Source of the DNA: Hevea brasiliensis
Taxonomy: Eukaryota; Streptophyta; Magnoliopsida; Malpighiales; Euphorbiaceae
Assembly (NCBI RefSeq): GCF_030052815.1
Contig: NC_079499.1
Location: forward strand, 103,822,480-103,886,479
DNA length: 64,000 bases
Direction: 5' to 3'
Numbering within the stretch: the first letter of the stretch is position 1; each line of letters begins with the position of its first letter. Of the stretch, positions 35,760 to 48,340 are shown one piece after another. Under the pieces are notes generated by a model. That model worked only from the letters and a program-made list of their open reading frames with translations, was not told where the DNA came from and did not search any database. Made by a program: the position numbers and the translations under genes.

Positions 35760-38700
35760 GAGTCTGGTTAGGGGTTCACATGCGGAGTATAGGATCCTAT
35801 TTCATCTTCCTCTATGACTTCTTATTTTTAGCTTCTGCGTTATACCTCGGGTAATATAAGAGTACTTCAGTTAGTGTTTTGATTTTCATAGAGTACATAG
35901 AAATGTAAAATAGAGTTAGCAGATATGTTGAAGTCTGCCATGAGGATAAGTACTTCAAGAAATGCTATGTTTCTATCAGTATGGGTTTAAGTGGCGTGCC
36001 TATTTGGTGCAAGGCACGAGGACATAAAGGTAATTTTTAGCAATATAGCTGCCCTAAGTGGGAGTGAGAGTACCACTACTGGTAGTCATCAGTGGATAGC
36101 CTAGTCATAGTAAGTTCATGCTATCAGTGGATTCAAGAGAGATAAGAGATCAAGAGATCTAATATGTCAGGACGTACCGTAGTAACTATACAATATTCTC
36201 GATGTTTGTGTTGTAAGCTGCAGATTATAATACCGATATGGGATTAATGTGTATAGCTACGTGCTTTCCTATGGTGCACCATGATTAGGGTATTTGTAAA
36301 TAACCTCTATTTTGGTATAGTTATATCAAGACAGAGTTTTATTTCTGCAGATGAGTTAGGAAAACTCCTAGTTAGGGTTTAAAACCTAGAGATTGAACAC
36401 CAAAGGTACAAAGTTAAAACATAAGTGGCACAAGACTAGAGGTTTTTAGTATGATTACAATGTGATGGTGACACCTACTTGGTGGGATCATCTGGTCTTT
36501 GGTATGAGATCGTTGGCAGTGTTGGCATTACAATGGATGTATCGCCTAAAGTTTAATGAAGATAGCACCTCCTTCATGTGACATTAGAGCATAAGTATGA
36601 CTCTACTTCCTAAAGGAGATTAGAGGCTATGAATAATATTTTTAGCCTGCGAAATGGCATTCTAGGAAGGTTGACAATATAAAAAGAGAGCAGACAGCTT
36701 TATATAGTTGTGGTAATGGGGTTGAGGTAGTACCTCTCTTGCAGTCAGTTATACTGTAGAGTATGTGATGTTTTCTGAGGAGAGACAGAAGAGTATCACT
36801 AATATAACGATTTGTGGAATGATGTCCTAAATGAGGCTGTAGTGTGATAGGAAATAGTGGCTTAGGTATCCTCTTAGGGAGAGTACGATTTTTATTGTAA
36901 GGATCATAAGAGATCAGATCATGATGGATGCAGAGCTTTAGAGTAGTAAGGAAAACAAAAAAAGGATCCTATAGATTCCCTTCTTGAGGTATTAAAATGT
37001 AGTTTAGAGTTAAGCATAGGAAAGGACAATGACTACAAGTCAGCAAAAATAAGTCATAAAATATTAGTAGATAAAAGGAAATATAGAAATGAAAATTTGG
37101 ATAGTTGGTTTTAGATGCAACAGGAGAGAAATTCGAATGACAGTGGAAGTACCAGCCAGAGTGGTTAGAGCACCAATTTTGAGTAACATCAAGGTGTTAA
37201 TAACTTGATAGAGACAGTGAAGGGATATAAGTTCCTGACATGATAGTCAGATCAAGAAAGAGAGTAGCACTAAAGAATACAATAGTCAAGTTCTACTTTG
37301 GGTAAGATAAAAGAGATGAATTAAAGAGCAAATCGAATAGCCAAAAATAGGACAAGGTCAAGAAGATCAAAGCATAATATAAGGTATATAAAGTGCCATC
37401 CTGAGCAAGATAAATAGGATGAACTGAAAGGCATTATTAGAAAACCTAGAACGAGGGTACATGAGTGAGGATAGTTGTCAAGATATAGAATCCAAAAGTG
37501 TAGGACTTAGAGTAGGTCATGGTTCGGGTAGTGTCAGGAGCCAAAACATGGGGTTTAGAGTTGCAGGATATGGATCAAACTCTGTCTATTCCTATTTCTA
37601 AGATGGAGTAGGTAGCAATGGGATAAGTCCATTTAGACTTCTAATAGTATGAGGAAAGTTAGTTGAGGAATGCAATCAGAGCAAGTAAAAATTATAAGAT
37701 GTGCAATGGTGTCTTGAACTATCCTATCAGGCAAAGGAGTGAATTAATAAATAGTAAGTTAAATAAAAGTAAACCTAATGGTTCAAATGGGCATGACAAA
37801 TAAAAAGGATGGTGGAAAATGGCACATAGGCTCAGGACCTAAGTAGAGGTGGTGAGATAGCAATTATGGCATCTGCGATGAAGGATTAGGTAAGCATTTT
37901 TAGTATAACCAATAGGGTCACTTTATAAGGAAACATGAATGAAAATGAGTAACAGAACGACAAAAGGAGATAGAGCAAAAAGAGATATGTATGAGTGATA
38001 GTCACAAGTCACTGAGAAGTTCAAGGATAAGAGTTATGACAGTAAGTATGATTAGAATCTATTTTGGAAGAGTTTATTAGTGAGAGGTATCTTAATGAAT
38101 ACAGTAGAATATAGGGATGCAAAAGAGTTAAGGTAGGCATAAAAAGGTAGCAATGGAGTACAAGTGGAGATAAAAAATTTTATGATGATATATTAGGCAA
38201 ATCGGTAGTACAATAGAAGGATTGCTATAGTTGATATCTTATATAAAGATGATGAAATTTCAGGGAGAAGACCAAGAGACATGAATGGTGTGTTGATGTC
38301 AGTAGGAGGAGATTTCTCCTTCTTTTTAAGTTTAGATCGTACCTTTGGCTCTAGAAGTCTACATAAGCAAAGGAAATAATATTGTGATGACCTAGTATTT
38401 AAGAACCTGATAGGCACCAATCTGTACACATTCTTCTTAAAAAGAAAATGATGGTAAGCGTGTACCTGATGTTATGTATGAAAGGACGATCAGAGTAGTG
38501 ATTGGAATTAAGTCGAGTTAGTCACCAAGGCTTACAACCCTTTTGAACTATAAGCTAGAGTAAGAGCTAGTTATGAATAAGTTTTAGTGGATGAAATTGT
38601 TGCTGATGGGTAACTTTAAGGTTGAAGTTTGGAAAGCTGTGGGCAGTATATATGGTTATATTAAGGAGAATGAACACGCGAAATATCTTGACTGGAATTA

Positions 38701-39900
38701 AGGTAGAGCATACATTTACCACAGTCATATTAGTTTAGATGGAACTTATAGTTTCTGAGGCTCTTATCTAACTAGGATAAGCGAGTTCCTATTAAGGGTG
38801 ATAAGGAATAGTAATGTTCTAATGGTCAAGTTGGGAAGGAGATATAAGAAGAATTTTCTAGGGTTAATTACAAGTGTTACATAATGTAAAATATGTGCTG
38901 ATAGGAGCCAATAGTAAGGTTAGAATCCCAGAAGTAATGAAACTAGCAATCAAGATAGGACTAAGAGATAAAAAGACAGTCACAATAGATGTTGGGATGG
39001 ATATCCTTGAAGGAAAGGCATAAGGGTGAGAGAGGGAAAAGGTTAACGAATAAGTATAATAAGTTGGAAAGATATTAACACTAGCGAAAATAGAAAAAAA
39101 AAGTGTATAAGTTCCAAATGATAGGCGAAAAGCTCAGTAGAGTTAGTTAAAATGATGAGGATAAAAAGGAATAAGTATGCTAGGGACACACTAAGGGATG
39201 TTTAAAACAAATTATGGTGAAATAGTAAGATAAAGGAATAATGGAGCCTCGATTTAAGTGCCAATGTGTCAGAAAGCACATCAGATAGTAAGAAATTTTA
39301 AGCAAAAGGCAAGTAACTCTTTTCAGAAAAGGATTAGGATATGATAAGTTATTTTGATTGGAAGGCTTAGGAATACGTAGACTAGGTTAGAGAAGAGGCC
39401 CAATCCACTTTTTTACTATTAATAGATAAAATATGAACGCCCAACACTTGGATAGAGCTTTACATAACTAGTTACATAAGATGGACAGGGGTTGATTTGA
39501 GGACCTTGGTAATGACACAAGTAAATTGGGAATTCAAAGTATCATCGGAATGAGAAGATGCATAGGTGTTAACCAATGGAGCCATAGGACAAGTAAAAAT
39601 GTCGAACAAGATACCTGTGATAGGTGCTACAAGAAAGCATCTCATAGGATACTATAGGATAAAGAACATAAGTCATGTCTGTAGGAAGCAGAGATTATTG
39701 AAAAAAAGGTATGGGGACTGAAGTCACTAAGAGATACGTTAGGGCACAATGAATGAGAGGTAAGCACCAAAGCTGATGGAAGTTATGAGATATCAAGTCA
39801 AACACAATGGAGGTATAATGAGTACTGAAGATATCAGAAAAAGATTAAAGAGTGGTTTGAGGTATGAGTTTCCCTGTGAAATGATGATGATAGCTAGGAT
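35760..39900 (+). other. Element A internal region without coding capacity
   Basis: Over 4 kb where gag, protease, reverse transcriptase, RNase H and most of integrase should be. No reading frame of note is present on the sense strand and no domain is recognisable. Yet long blocks are clearly homologous to the reverse complement of 48285-51600 in element D, for example the GGGCAGTATATATGRTTATA and GGAACTTATAGTTTCT blocks near 38645 and 38735. It is therefore an ancestral internal sequence of this subfamily, not random filler. Confidence 0.65.
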
Positions 39901-40390
39901 ACTACAGCAAGCAAAAGAGTTATGCGGATCCTAGGCGAAAGGATGTAGAGTTTGCAGTGGGTGATTAATTATTCCTAAAGGTCTCCCCTATGAAACGAGT
40001 CATGAGGTTTGGGAAGAAAGGCAAGCTGCCACCTAGATACATAGGACCTTTTGAAGTCATTCATAGAGTTGGAATAGTTGCTGACCAGTTGGAGTTACCA
40101 CCAAGCCTTTCTCACGTCCACCCAGTGTTTCACATTTCCATGCTTAGGAAGTACATACCTAATCCTTCCTATGTGTTACAACCCGATACAGTGGAGTTGA
40201 AGGAAAACCTAACCTTTGAGGAGCAGCCAATAGCCATAATGGACTTTCAGATGAGGCAATTATGATCAAAACAGATCCCTATGGTTAAGGTTTTATGGAG
40301 GAGCCAATCGGTAGAAGAGTGTACCTGGGAGTCAAAGCAGGACATGCGCAATAAGTATCCGTACTTGTCCACTGTGCAATCATGTAATTC
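39880..40390 (+). pseudogene. Element A integrase C-terminal remnant with chromodomain-like tail
   Basis: The frame shows the end of a Ty3/gypsy integrase: a KSYADPRRKDVEF segment, then GKLPPRYIGPFEV, then HVHPVFHISMLRKY, then a chromodomain-like end (PMVKVLWRSQSVEECTWE). In-frame stops occur after VGD (about 39964) and after FQMRQL (40263-40265). The only open piece is 39990-40265. The matching domain in element D is intact at 46322-47044. It is a dead fragment of pol, located just before the polypurine tract. Confidence 0.85.
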
Positions 40391-40431
40391 TTTATTCTGT
40401 CTTGTGTGAAATTTGAGGACGAATTTTCTAT

Positions 40432-40443
40432 AAGGGGGAGAGA
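40432..40443 (+). promoter_or_regulatory. Element A polypurine tract
   Basis: AAGGGGGAGAGA directly before the 3' LTR start (TGTAATACCCC at 40445). It is the expected priming site for plus-strand DNA and defines the LTR border. Confidence 0.85.
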
Positions 40444-40444
40444 A

Positions 40445-41244
40445 TGTAATACCCCTAATTTTTAAATAATTATTTTATATGTAAATATAAATATTTTAGT
40501 GTAACTCCTGGTGTTGTGGACTTTGCATAGGTACTTTCGTTTCATAGCAATTCGGCCGTAGTCCGGATCTATAATTTCGGGCTGAGTAGATAAGCTGTTG
40601 GATCAAGATTATAGGCTATCCCACCATTTTCAGATATCCCGGATATGTTTCTAATATCCGAATTAGCATAGGTAAGCCCGAACCCTAAGTTTCCTCAATT
40701 ATTTAGTTTCAAGTTTAGATTAAAAATCTATAAAATATTTGTGGGTAGTTAGAAAATTATAATTCCTTTTGTATTAGCTTAGTAATATTGCTAAGGACAG
40801 GGGAGCAAAGTTTTAGAATTTTTAGAGCTCAATTGGGCAGTTTTTGTAAAAGGGTTAGTTGTAGGGACTAAATTATAATTTTTAAATTATGATTATTGAC
40901 TGTTTGGATGAGCCCAGGAGGGGCCATGTGATGTGATTGAGATATGGTTGTGTAACTTGTAGATATAGAAGTGTATTTTGAGCCATTTTACAGGTTGGGT
41001 ACGTCCTAGGTATAGAAGAAATTCTGCCAGATTTTCGGTATGACTTAGGATGTCTTTGGTTCTTTTTAAGCTTGTATTGAGTCAATTATATTAAATAATT
41101 ATAATGAAATTGTCAGGTGAGCCGGGACAGCCTTCCTCTTCCGCCCAGTCACCACAGTGACCTCAGTTCACATTTGTGAGTAAAATATTGATTTTAATTA
41201 TAATTTCAATATTATTATATATTCAGGCATGCCAATGCATCACT

Positions 41245-41297
<53 letters not shown>

Positions 41298-41339
41298 TTA
41301 AACACTAGACACATTTTATATTGCATTCTTAATTGATGA
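40445..41339 (+). repeat. Element A 3' LTR, left part
   Basis: It aligns from its first base with the LTR at 33680 and stops at AATTGATGA, where the 5' LTR continues with TATGCTATGG. It contains a TA run followed by a TG microsatellite (about 41246-41295) at the position occupied by a TA expansion in the 6320-9047 LTR. Confidence 0.85.
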
Positions 41340-43890
41340 CGTAACACCCCTACGTGCATGGTCCTATGCAAATCACTATTACGGTGACCAGTGTTGGTCC
41401 GGACAAGTAAGAGGATTAGAATCATATTTAAGTCACTGAGAAAAGCCCTGAATGAAAATAAATAGTGATTACCAAAAGGTCAAGTATAAATAAGAAAAAC
41501 AGAGCATAAAAAGTTAAATGAGCTGGGGGTCACAGCGATGAGTGACTGCGAGGTTAGTTATAACCCTAATTTCGTACGGGACATTGTGACACCACAGCCC
41601 TAGGAAAAATTACGAAGTTAGGGAAAATGTGAAAACCACAGAAAAAGGTAGAGAACCAGATCAAATAATTAGATCAGGGTTTCGGAAGAAATACTGAATT
41701 ATTAGTAAACTGTGTCAGACCGGCGAGGGAAAAATTGGTCAATTCACCCCTAGAGGTGACTCACGACCTAACTGTCTAATAAAATCTGAGAAATGAAAAT
41801 TTCGGAATATAAAATTAAATTAAAGAACTATAGAAAAATAAAGGAAAAAGGAAAAAGAAAAGAAAATAAATTATGACCTCATCTTAATAACCTCACCCAT
41901 GATGTCAAAAATAAAATTTAATTATTCTAATTTTTGACTAAGTGAAAAAGCAAGATAAATACATAAAATTAAAAGAAAAAAAAATGGTCATCTTCATTTT
42001 CTAATTGTCATCCCTCACTCCCTCATTCATCTTTCTCTCTAAACTCCATGAAAGCTTGATTTCAAGCTTTTTTAAACCCCCAAAATTAACCATAAAATCC
42101 CCCAAATTTCTAAAGAAACCTTGCTATTACCACTAGACAAGAAGATTGAAGGAGAAAAGAAAGGGAAAAAGATAGAGAATTGAAGGATTTGAAATTCAAA
42201 GAAAGGTTAGTAAGCTAAACTTGAATTTTCTAGTTAAATTGTTGTATTTATAGTTGAATAAACTTAGAAATTATGAAAAATGGAAACAAAACAAACTTGT
42301 GGGACTAATAGTAAATTTCGGACAGCCTATATGGGAGTGGAAATTGTTTGAGTTTGATAAAATTAAAGTGATATAGAAGTGTAGTGAAGTGTGTAGAACA
42401 TAGTGAGATGCTTTATTTGCACTAAATGAATGAATTACAAAATTAGGGTTCTTGAGTTCTTGAAATTGGAGGAAAAATTGAAAGAAATGGTCAATTGATG
42501 TAATTGACCCTAATTGAGGTTAAAATGATCAATTGGGACCAATTGAGATGTGTTTGAGTGGTTAGAAGTACAATGCAATTCGGATTGGAGAAGGGTCAAT
42601 TTTAGGCAGTATGACCAAGGTCCTTTTAGGGACCAAAACTGTAATTCTGTCACCTCAATTGGTATGAGGCCAATTGGATATGAAAGTAGACACATAATGC
42701 CACAATTTTTATGTAGAAACTATGCCCAGAAAATGACATTAAGGTAGTGAACAATTAGGTCAAATCCAGGTAATGTGCACTGTCACTATACCAAAATGAC
42801 TAAATAAACAGTATTTATTCATTTGGCTATAACTTGGTATAAGAAGGTCCAAATGACTTGAATTTTATACCGATGGAAAGCTGAGACACAAAACTACAAC
42901 TTTTATGAAGAACACAAATCCAAATTCTGACCATAACCTATCTAAAAAGTGAGCTGCAGTCAACATACCAAAACTACTAGAACAAAGAAAGTGCCCAGAA
43001 TTCTGGGTTAAAACCAATTCGGCCAGCCTTAGGAAAATGACCATATCTTGGGCTACAAAACTTCAAATGAAATGATTCAAAAAGAGAATTAAAGATAAGA
43101 CAACAAGAAACAACTTTGATGAAGGACACTTAGCCAAATTCCCCCAGTAATCAGACCAATTGAACAGTACAAAACAGTTAACCAAAATTGAAATTTTGGA
43201 TTTGCACCTAAAGAAATTAGAAATTGAAATGGCAACCAAGGCCAACAAAATTGACACCCAAAATGTGGTATATGAGTGCAATTAGAATTAATAAACCTAT
43301 TAAGTATGAAAAAGTCAACATTTTGACTTGAATAGTGCAATAAATAGTAACCCCTAAATGCAAAATTCAAAGGATATCAATTTGAGTAAATTTAAGGCTA
43401 CAACTAAGTAGACATAAAATGAATTAATAGATTTATTATGAGATATGGTACTGAAACACTGCAAACTATATGTTTCAGTTGAAAAAGAGACTAGAAAGGG
43501 ATTTTCAAGGAAAAAACTGAAATTTGGAGTAAACTAGTCAACAAAGAGGTTTGTGCACAACTAATTTTACATTGTTAAAGTTTTACATATTTTATTTGGT
43601 TAAAGGATTTTAGTTTCTTTATGTATTATGTTTACCAATTATTGAATTTATTTTAATGATTATTAAAATGTGTTATGGTATAAATGAATTTAATTGTGGG
43701 AAAATGATTAACTTATGATTTTATTCTTGATATGGATTGAATGAATTTAGTTTGGAAGTTGTGATTGAAATGGGATTTGCATGGAAAAATATAAATTTAT
43801 ATTTTGAATTGTGATGAGCATAAAAATTATTAGATATTGGAATTGACATTGAATTGAATTGTGTTGTGATTTATGCTCACAAAAAGGATA

Positions 43891-44002
43891 AAAAAAATTC
43901 ATGATATTATTTTATATCAAAAAAATTCATGATATTATTTTATATCAAAAAAATTCATGATATTATTTTATATCAAAAAAATTCATGATATTATTTTATA
44001 TC
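43891..44002. repeat. 28-bp tandem repeat, four copies
   Basis: The unit is AAAAAAATTCATGATATTAT plus eight more bases, repeated with a constant 28-bp period (TTCATGAT at 43898, 43926, 43954, 43982) and essentially no differences, so the amplification is recent. Confidence 0.95.
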
Positions 44003-44189
44003 TCACTATAGATGCTTGACTAGGTTATTACCCATCTCTTTCATTTGTTGAAAAGACAATAGAGTTAGCTTTATTTTGATTACCATGGTACGTGCACAGA
44101 CTTAGATTTTCCTTTTATTAGAGGTTAGATCTAAGTTTTTCATTGGCCCTTTCGGAAGTTGTATTATTGTGGTGTTTACTGTGCACGAT

Positions 44190-44261
44190 GATTCGACCTC
44201 CCCGACCATAGGGAGTTAGAATCTCGATTCGACCTCTCCGACCATAGGGAGTTAGAATTGC
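44190..44261. repeat. 36-bp direct repeat, two copies
   Basis: A unit starting GATTCGACCTC and containing CCGACCATAGGGAGTTAGAA occurs at 44190 and 44226 with few differences. It lies in LTR B near its truncated end. Confidence 0.9.
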
Positions 44262-44498
44262 CTCGAAGATGGCCCTTACGAATTCGTCTTGCATAGTTAG
44301 TGAGATAAAGAATGGGTTTTTGAATAGTAAGGAATTGTGATTTTAAAGGAGATTTGAGCATTGTCGCATGGTATTTTGTGGTCGTTTGGACGAACACTCA
44401 CCGAAGTGGGAAAGAGTAAGGAGTCGCCACTTTAATTTTGAGGGAAATTAAAGAAAACCATTTATGAAAATAAATTTAAATGAAACCACTTCGAAAAC

Positions 44499-46259
44499 TG
44501 TCACGACCCAACCTATGGGCCGGACCGGCACTAGGACCTGGGCCAGCCTAAAGCCCCCGAGGCCCGTAGTAAGCCTAACTGTTCATTAACCCAACTCTAA
44601 GGCCCATTTGGGCCCAATTTCAAGAAACCAAACGGACAGAGTCCGGCCATAAAATGGACTTTCTAACGGGGAGTTTTCGACTCACCCGACCTGTAAACAT
44701 AATAAATACTCAATTGGGGAGCTCAGCTCACCCTCCACATACTCATATCCTCATAAAAATAAATGGGAGCTCAGCTCCCTCATCCAATCCATCAAACATA
44801 CATATCATTATACGTTTACAGGTCCAACATGATAATAATATTACAGACCATAATCAAATAAATACTTCTAACACATGCGGAAATTCTAGGAGTAAATAAA
44901 ATTACACAAATATTGATAAACAACCTGCGAAGGAGAAAAGCAGGTTAACCCAGAATAAAATATCCTCCTGTGGCCTGTAAAAATTTTTGAACAGGAGTGA
45001 GCGTTCGACTCAGAGAGTAAAATATCAATTTTAACCATAATCTCTATAACTATCTAGAACTAATGTAACTTGTGAAGTGAAATGCAACAGCAACCATATT
45101 TTCACATCATAACAACAAAAAGGTAATTTGAAGCACTCACGCACCCTGTAACATCAATCATAATATATGGGAGCTGATCCCCTATACAGCTCTCTTAAAT
45201 CCAACCTGGTGCTAGCGAAGAACTCAGCTCGGACTTCCACTTAATAACCAAATCGAGGGTCCCAGCGAAGAACTCAAGCCGTGACTTACCCTCGAAGGAT
45301 CGGGTCCCAGCGAAGAACTCAAGCCGTGACTACCCGTCCTATCCATAGTCCACACCACATCACACGCACGCCAACGCACGCACACTGCTCCAAATTACCG
45401 CAATAACATTCATGGCACTTTAACAGTTATCAATGCAACATAAATCGTGCCTAGAGTTTAACTACATAATTATATGCATATAAGTGATGCATGGGCATGC
45501 TGACATATAATAATATCGAAATTACAATTAAAATTAATATTTTACTCACGCACTTGACGCAATCATCGTGGCGGGCGGATGAAGAAGGCTGTCCCGGCTC
45601 ACCTGACAATTATATTACAATTATTTAATACAAATGACCCAATACAAATCAAGAAAAGACCCAATACGTCCTAAGTCGTGTCGAAAATCCGACAGAGTCT
45701 CCCCTATACCTAGGACCTACCCAACCTGCAAAAGGGCTCAAAACACACTTCTATATCCACAATCCATATATCCAGAACTCAATCACATCACACAGCCCCT
45801 CCTGGGCCCGTCAAATCAATCATTCATCACAATATGTAAAATTTCAATTTAGTCCCTATAATTGACCATTTTTGCAAAAACTGCCCAAATAAGCTCTAAA
45901 AATTCTAAAACTTTGCCCCGAGGTCCTTAGCAATATTACTAGGCTATTGCAAAAAGAATCATAATTTTTTAAGCTACCACGAATATTTTATAAATTTTTA
46001 ATCCTATTTAAGCACTAGAAAATTACAAAAAAGCAAGGTTCGGGTTTACCTTTGCCGATTTCGACTTTGGGGACGCGCTCGGGACGTCTGACAATGGGGG
46101 GGGGGATAGCCAAAACCTCGATCCAATTCGGAGACTTTTCCGGTAACGGGTCTGTCTGGACGGAAATTCACAGATCCGGACAACTGTCGAATTTCCGCGA
46201 ATTGAAGATACCTACACGAAGCCCAATAATAATATATAAAAAAAATCAGGGGTGTTACA
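44499..46259 (-). repeat. Element D 3' LTR
   Basis: TG...CA ends, read on the minus strand as TGTAACACCCC...GTCGTGACA. It is nearly identical to 51641-53403. It carries repeated CAGCGAAGAACTCAAGCCGTGA units around 45265-45335 and a GGGAGCTCAGCTCCC palindrome near 44764. Confidence 0.93.
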
Positions 46260-46260
46260 T

Positions 46261-46275
46261 TCTTCCCCCCTTACA
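46261..46275 (-). promoter_or_regulatory. Element D polypurine tract
   Basis: On the minus strand, GTAAGGGGGGAAGA immediately precedes the LTR start TGTAACACC. It is the plus-strand priming site and confirms the LTR border. Confidence 0.85.
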
Positions 46276-46321
46276 GAAAATTCGTCCTCGAATTTTACAC
46301 AAGGCAGAATAAAGTACATGA

Positions 46322-48340
46322 TCACACATTGAACAGATAAGGGTACTTGCTACGCATGTCCCGTTCTGACTCCCAGGTGCACTCTTCCACTGACTGACTC
46401 CTCCACAAAACCTTAACCATAGGGACCTGTTTTGATCTTAGCTGTCTCACTTGGTAGTCCACTATGGCTACAGGTTGCTCCTCAAAGGTCAAGTTCTCTT
46501 TTAGCTCTATTACATCCTGCTGTAGTACATGGGGAGGATCTAGGATGTACTTCCTGAGCAGGGAGATGTGAAATACGGGATGAACGTGAGAAATGTTGGG
46601 TGGTAGTTCCAACCGGTAGGCAACTGCTCCAACTCTATCAGTAACCTCAAAAGGTCCAATATACCAAGGTGCCAACTTGCCCTTCTTTCCAAATATCATG
46701 ACTCCCTTCATTAGAGAAACCTTCAGGAATACATAGTCGCCCACTGCAAACTCCACATCCCTCCGTCTGGGGTCTGCATAACTCTTTTGCCTACTGAAAG
46801 CTATTTTCAATCGTTCCCTGATTAAAGGAACTATCTCTGAAGTGTACTGCACTAGGTCTACATCATGCACCTTCGCTTCCCCCATTTCCCTCCAACACAG
46901 AGGAGACCTATACTTTCTTCCATATAGTGCCTCATAGGGTGGCATCCCTATACTGGAGTGATAACTGTTGTTGTAGGCAAACTCCACCAAAGCTAGCTGC
47001 TCATCCCATTGATCTCCAAAATCCAAAACACTCATGCGAAGCATGTCTTCCAGTGTTTAGATTGTTCTTTCTGATCGTCCGTCTGCATCGAGGGTGGAAA
47101 GCCGCATCAAGTTCAATCAGGTGCCAAGTGCCTCTCGCAACTTTCTCCAAAACCGAGAAGTGAATCGGGGCCCTCTGTCGATATTATGGAAGCCGAACTC
47201 CATGCAATCGACTATTTCTCGAATGTAGAGCGCGCATCGTGCACGTAATATGTAGTCTTCACAGCAAGAAGTGAGCTGATTTGGTTAGGCGGTCTACAAT
47301 TACCCATATCGAATCATATCCTCGCGTGGTACGAGGCAACCCACCACAAAATCCATAGAAATCATTTCCCACTTCCATTCCGGATAGGAGCTCTTGCAGC
47401 TTCCCTGACGGTCTCTGGTGTTCAAACTTCACCTTCTGACAAGTCAAGCACTTGGACACAAAGTCTGCTATGCCTCTCTTCATGCCATTCCACCAATAGC
47501 TATCTCTCACATCATGGTACATCTTGGTGGAACCTGGGTGGACACTGTACAGTGTATAGTGTGCCTCTCGCATGATTTCATTCCTGAGGTTGTCCACATT
47601 GGGCACACATATCCTAGAACCTTGCACTAGGGCGCCATCATTGGCAAATCCAAACTCACCACCTTCACCTTGCTGTACTCTTTCTATGATCTTCATTAAT
47701 TATTGGTCTCTGCGTTGGGAAACTCTAACTCTATCTCGCAAGTCTGGCCTCACTGAAAAATGAGCCAACAAGACCCCCTCATCTGAAAGATCTAGGATTA
47801 AACCTTGATCCATCAACTCATGTACTTCCTGAATCAACGGTCTCTTCTCTGCTGAAATGTGCGCCAAACTGCCAGAAGATTTTCTGCTTAAAGTATCTGC
47901 TACTACATTGGCCTTCCTGTGGTGGTACCGATGGTGCAATAATAGTCTTCCATAAGCTCCATCCATCTCCTCTGTCTCAAGTTTAAATCCCTCTGTTGGA
48001 AGATGTACTTCAAACTCTTATAGTCGGTGTATATCTCGCACACTTCACCATACAGGTAGTGTCTCCAGATTTTTAGTGCAAAGACTACAGCCGCCATTTC
48101 CAAATCATGGGTGGAATAGTTCTGCTCATGCCTCTTCAGCTGCCTTGAAGCATAAGCCACTACTTTTTCATTCCTCATCAAAACACACCTTAGGCCAACT
48201 CTGAAGGCGTCACAGTACACGGTGTATCCTTCACCGCTCATAGGTAGTGTTAACACAGGGGCAGTGGTTAGACACTCCTTATCCTCATCATTATAACTGA
48301 CTCTATCGAGCTCTCTTCCTGTCCTTTGCATCTTATCCAC
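46322..48340 (-). pseudogene. Element D pol fragment: RNase H and integrase
   Basis: In coding order: an RNase H domain (48340-47903; [25 protein letters not shown] and [10 protein letters not shown] segments), a [12 protein letters not shown] segment, the integrase zinc finger (HHCC, including CLTCQK) with the beginning of the catalytic core (VIVDRLTKSAHF), and from 47044 the end of the core, the GPFEV/HVHPVFHISLLRKY domain and a chromodomain-like tail. A frame shift lies near 47945, a TAA at 47700-47702 and a TAA at 47259. The core between 47258 and 47045 is scrambled by indels. Reverse transcriptase, protease and gag are absent upstream. Only the last 240 codons form an intact open frame. 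Confidence 0.88.

Larger units (their letters stand above)
33680..41339 (+). mobile_element. Element A: Tekay-like Ty3/gypsy retrotransposon, interrupted
   Basis: This plus-strand LTR retrotransposon has a 5' LTR at 33680-35521, a primer-binding site matching initiator-Met tRNA, an internal region to 40444 and the first 895 bases of its 3' LTR (40445-41339). There, LTR B has inserted. The rest of the 3' LTR should lie beyond the right edge of the window, so its target duplication cannot be checked. Internal coding is almost entirely lost: only the integrase C-terminal/chromodomain-like end is recognisable, and it has stops. The family is called Tekay/Del-like from that C-terminal domain and the Met primer. 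Confidence 0.85.
41340..44368 (+). mobile_element. LTR B inserted in element A's 3' LTR (truncated)
   Basis: It begins CGTAACACCCCTA (a TGTAACACCCC start with the first base changed) right after GATGA. Its first 2.2 kb are homologous to the reverse complement of the solo LTR at 27906-31354. The homology fades after about 43,600, and the segment is cut off near 44,370 by element C. Whether it is a solo LTR or the 5' LTR of an element cannot be told, because its right end is outside the window. No coding is seen. Contains two short tandem arrays. Confidence 0.7.

Noticed and set aside
44654..44899. Repeated small frames (also 51796-52041, 45634-45852, 52780-52998)
   Set aside because: They occur twice because they lie in the two LTRs of element D; similar but broken versions in the other LTRs show no coding constraint.
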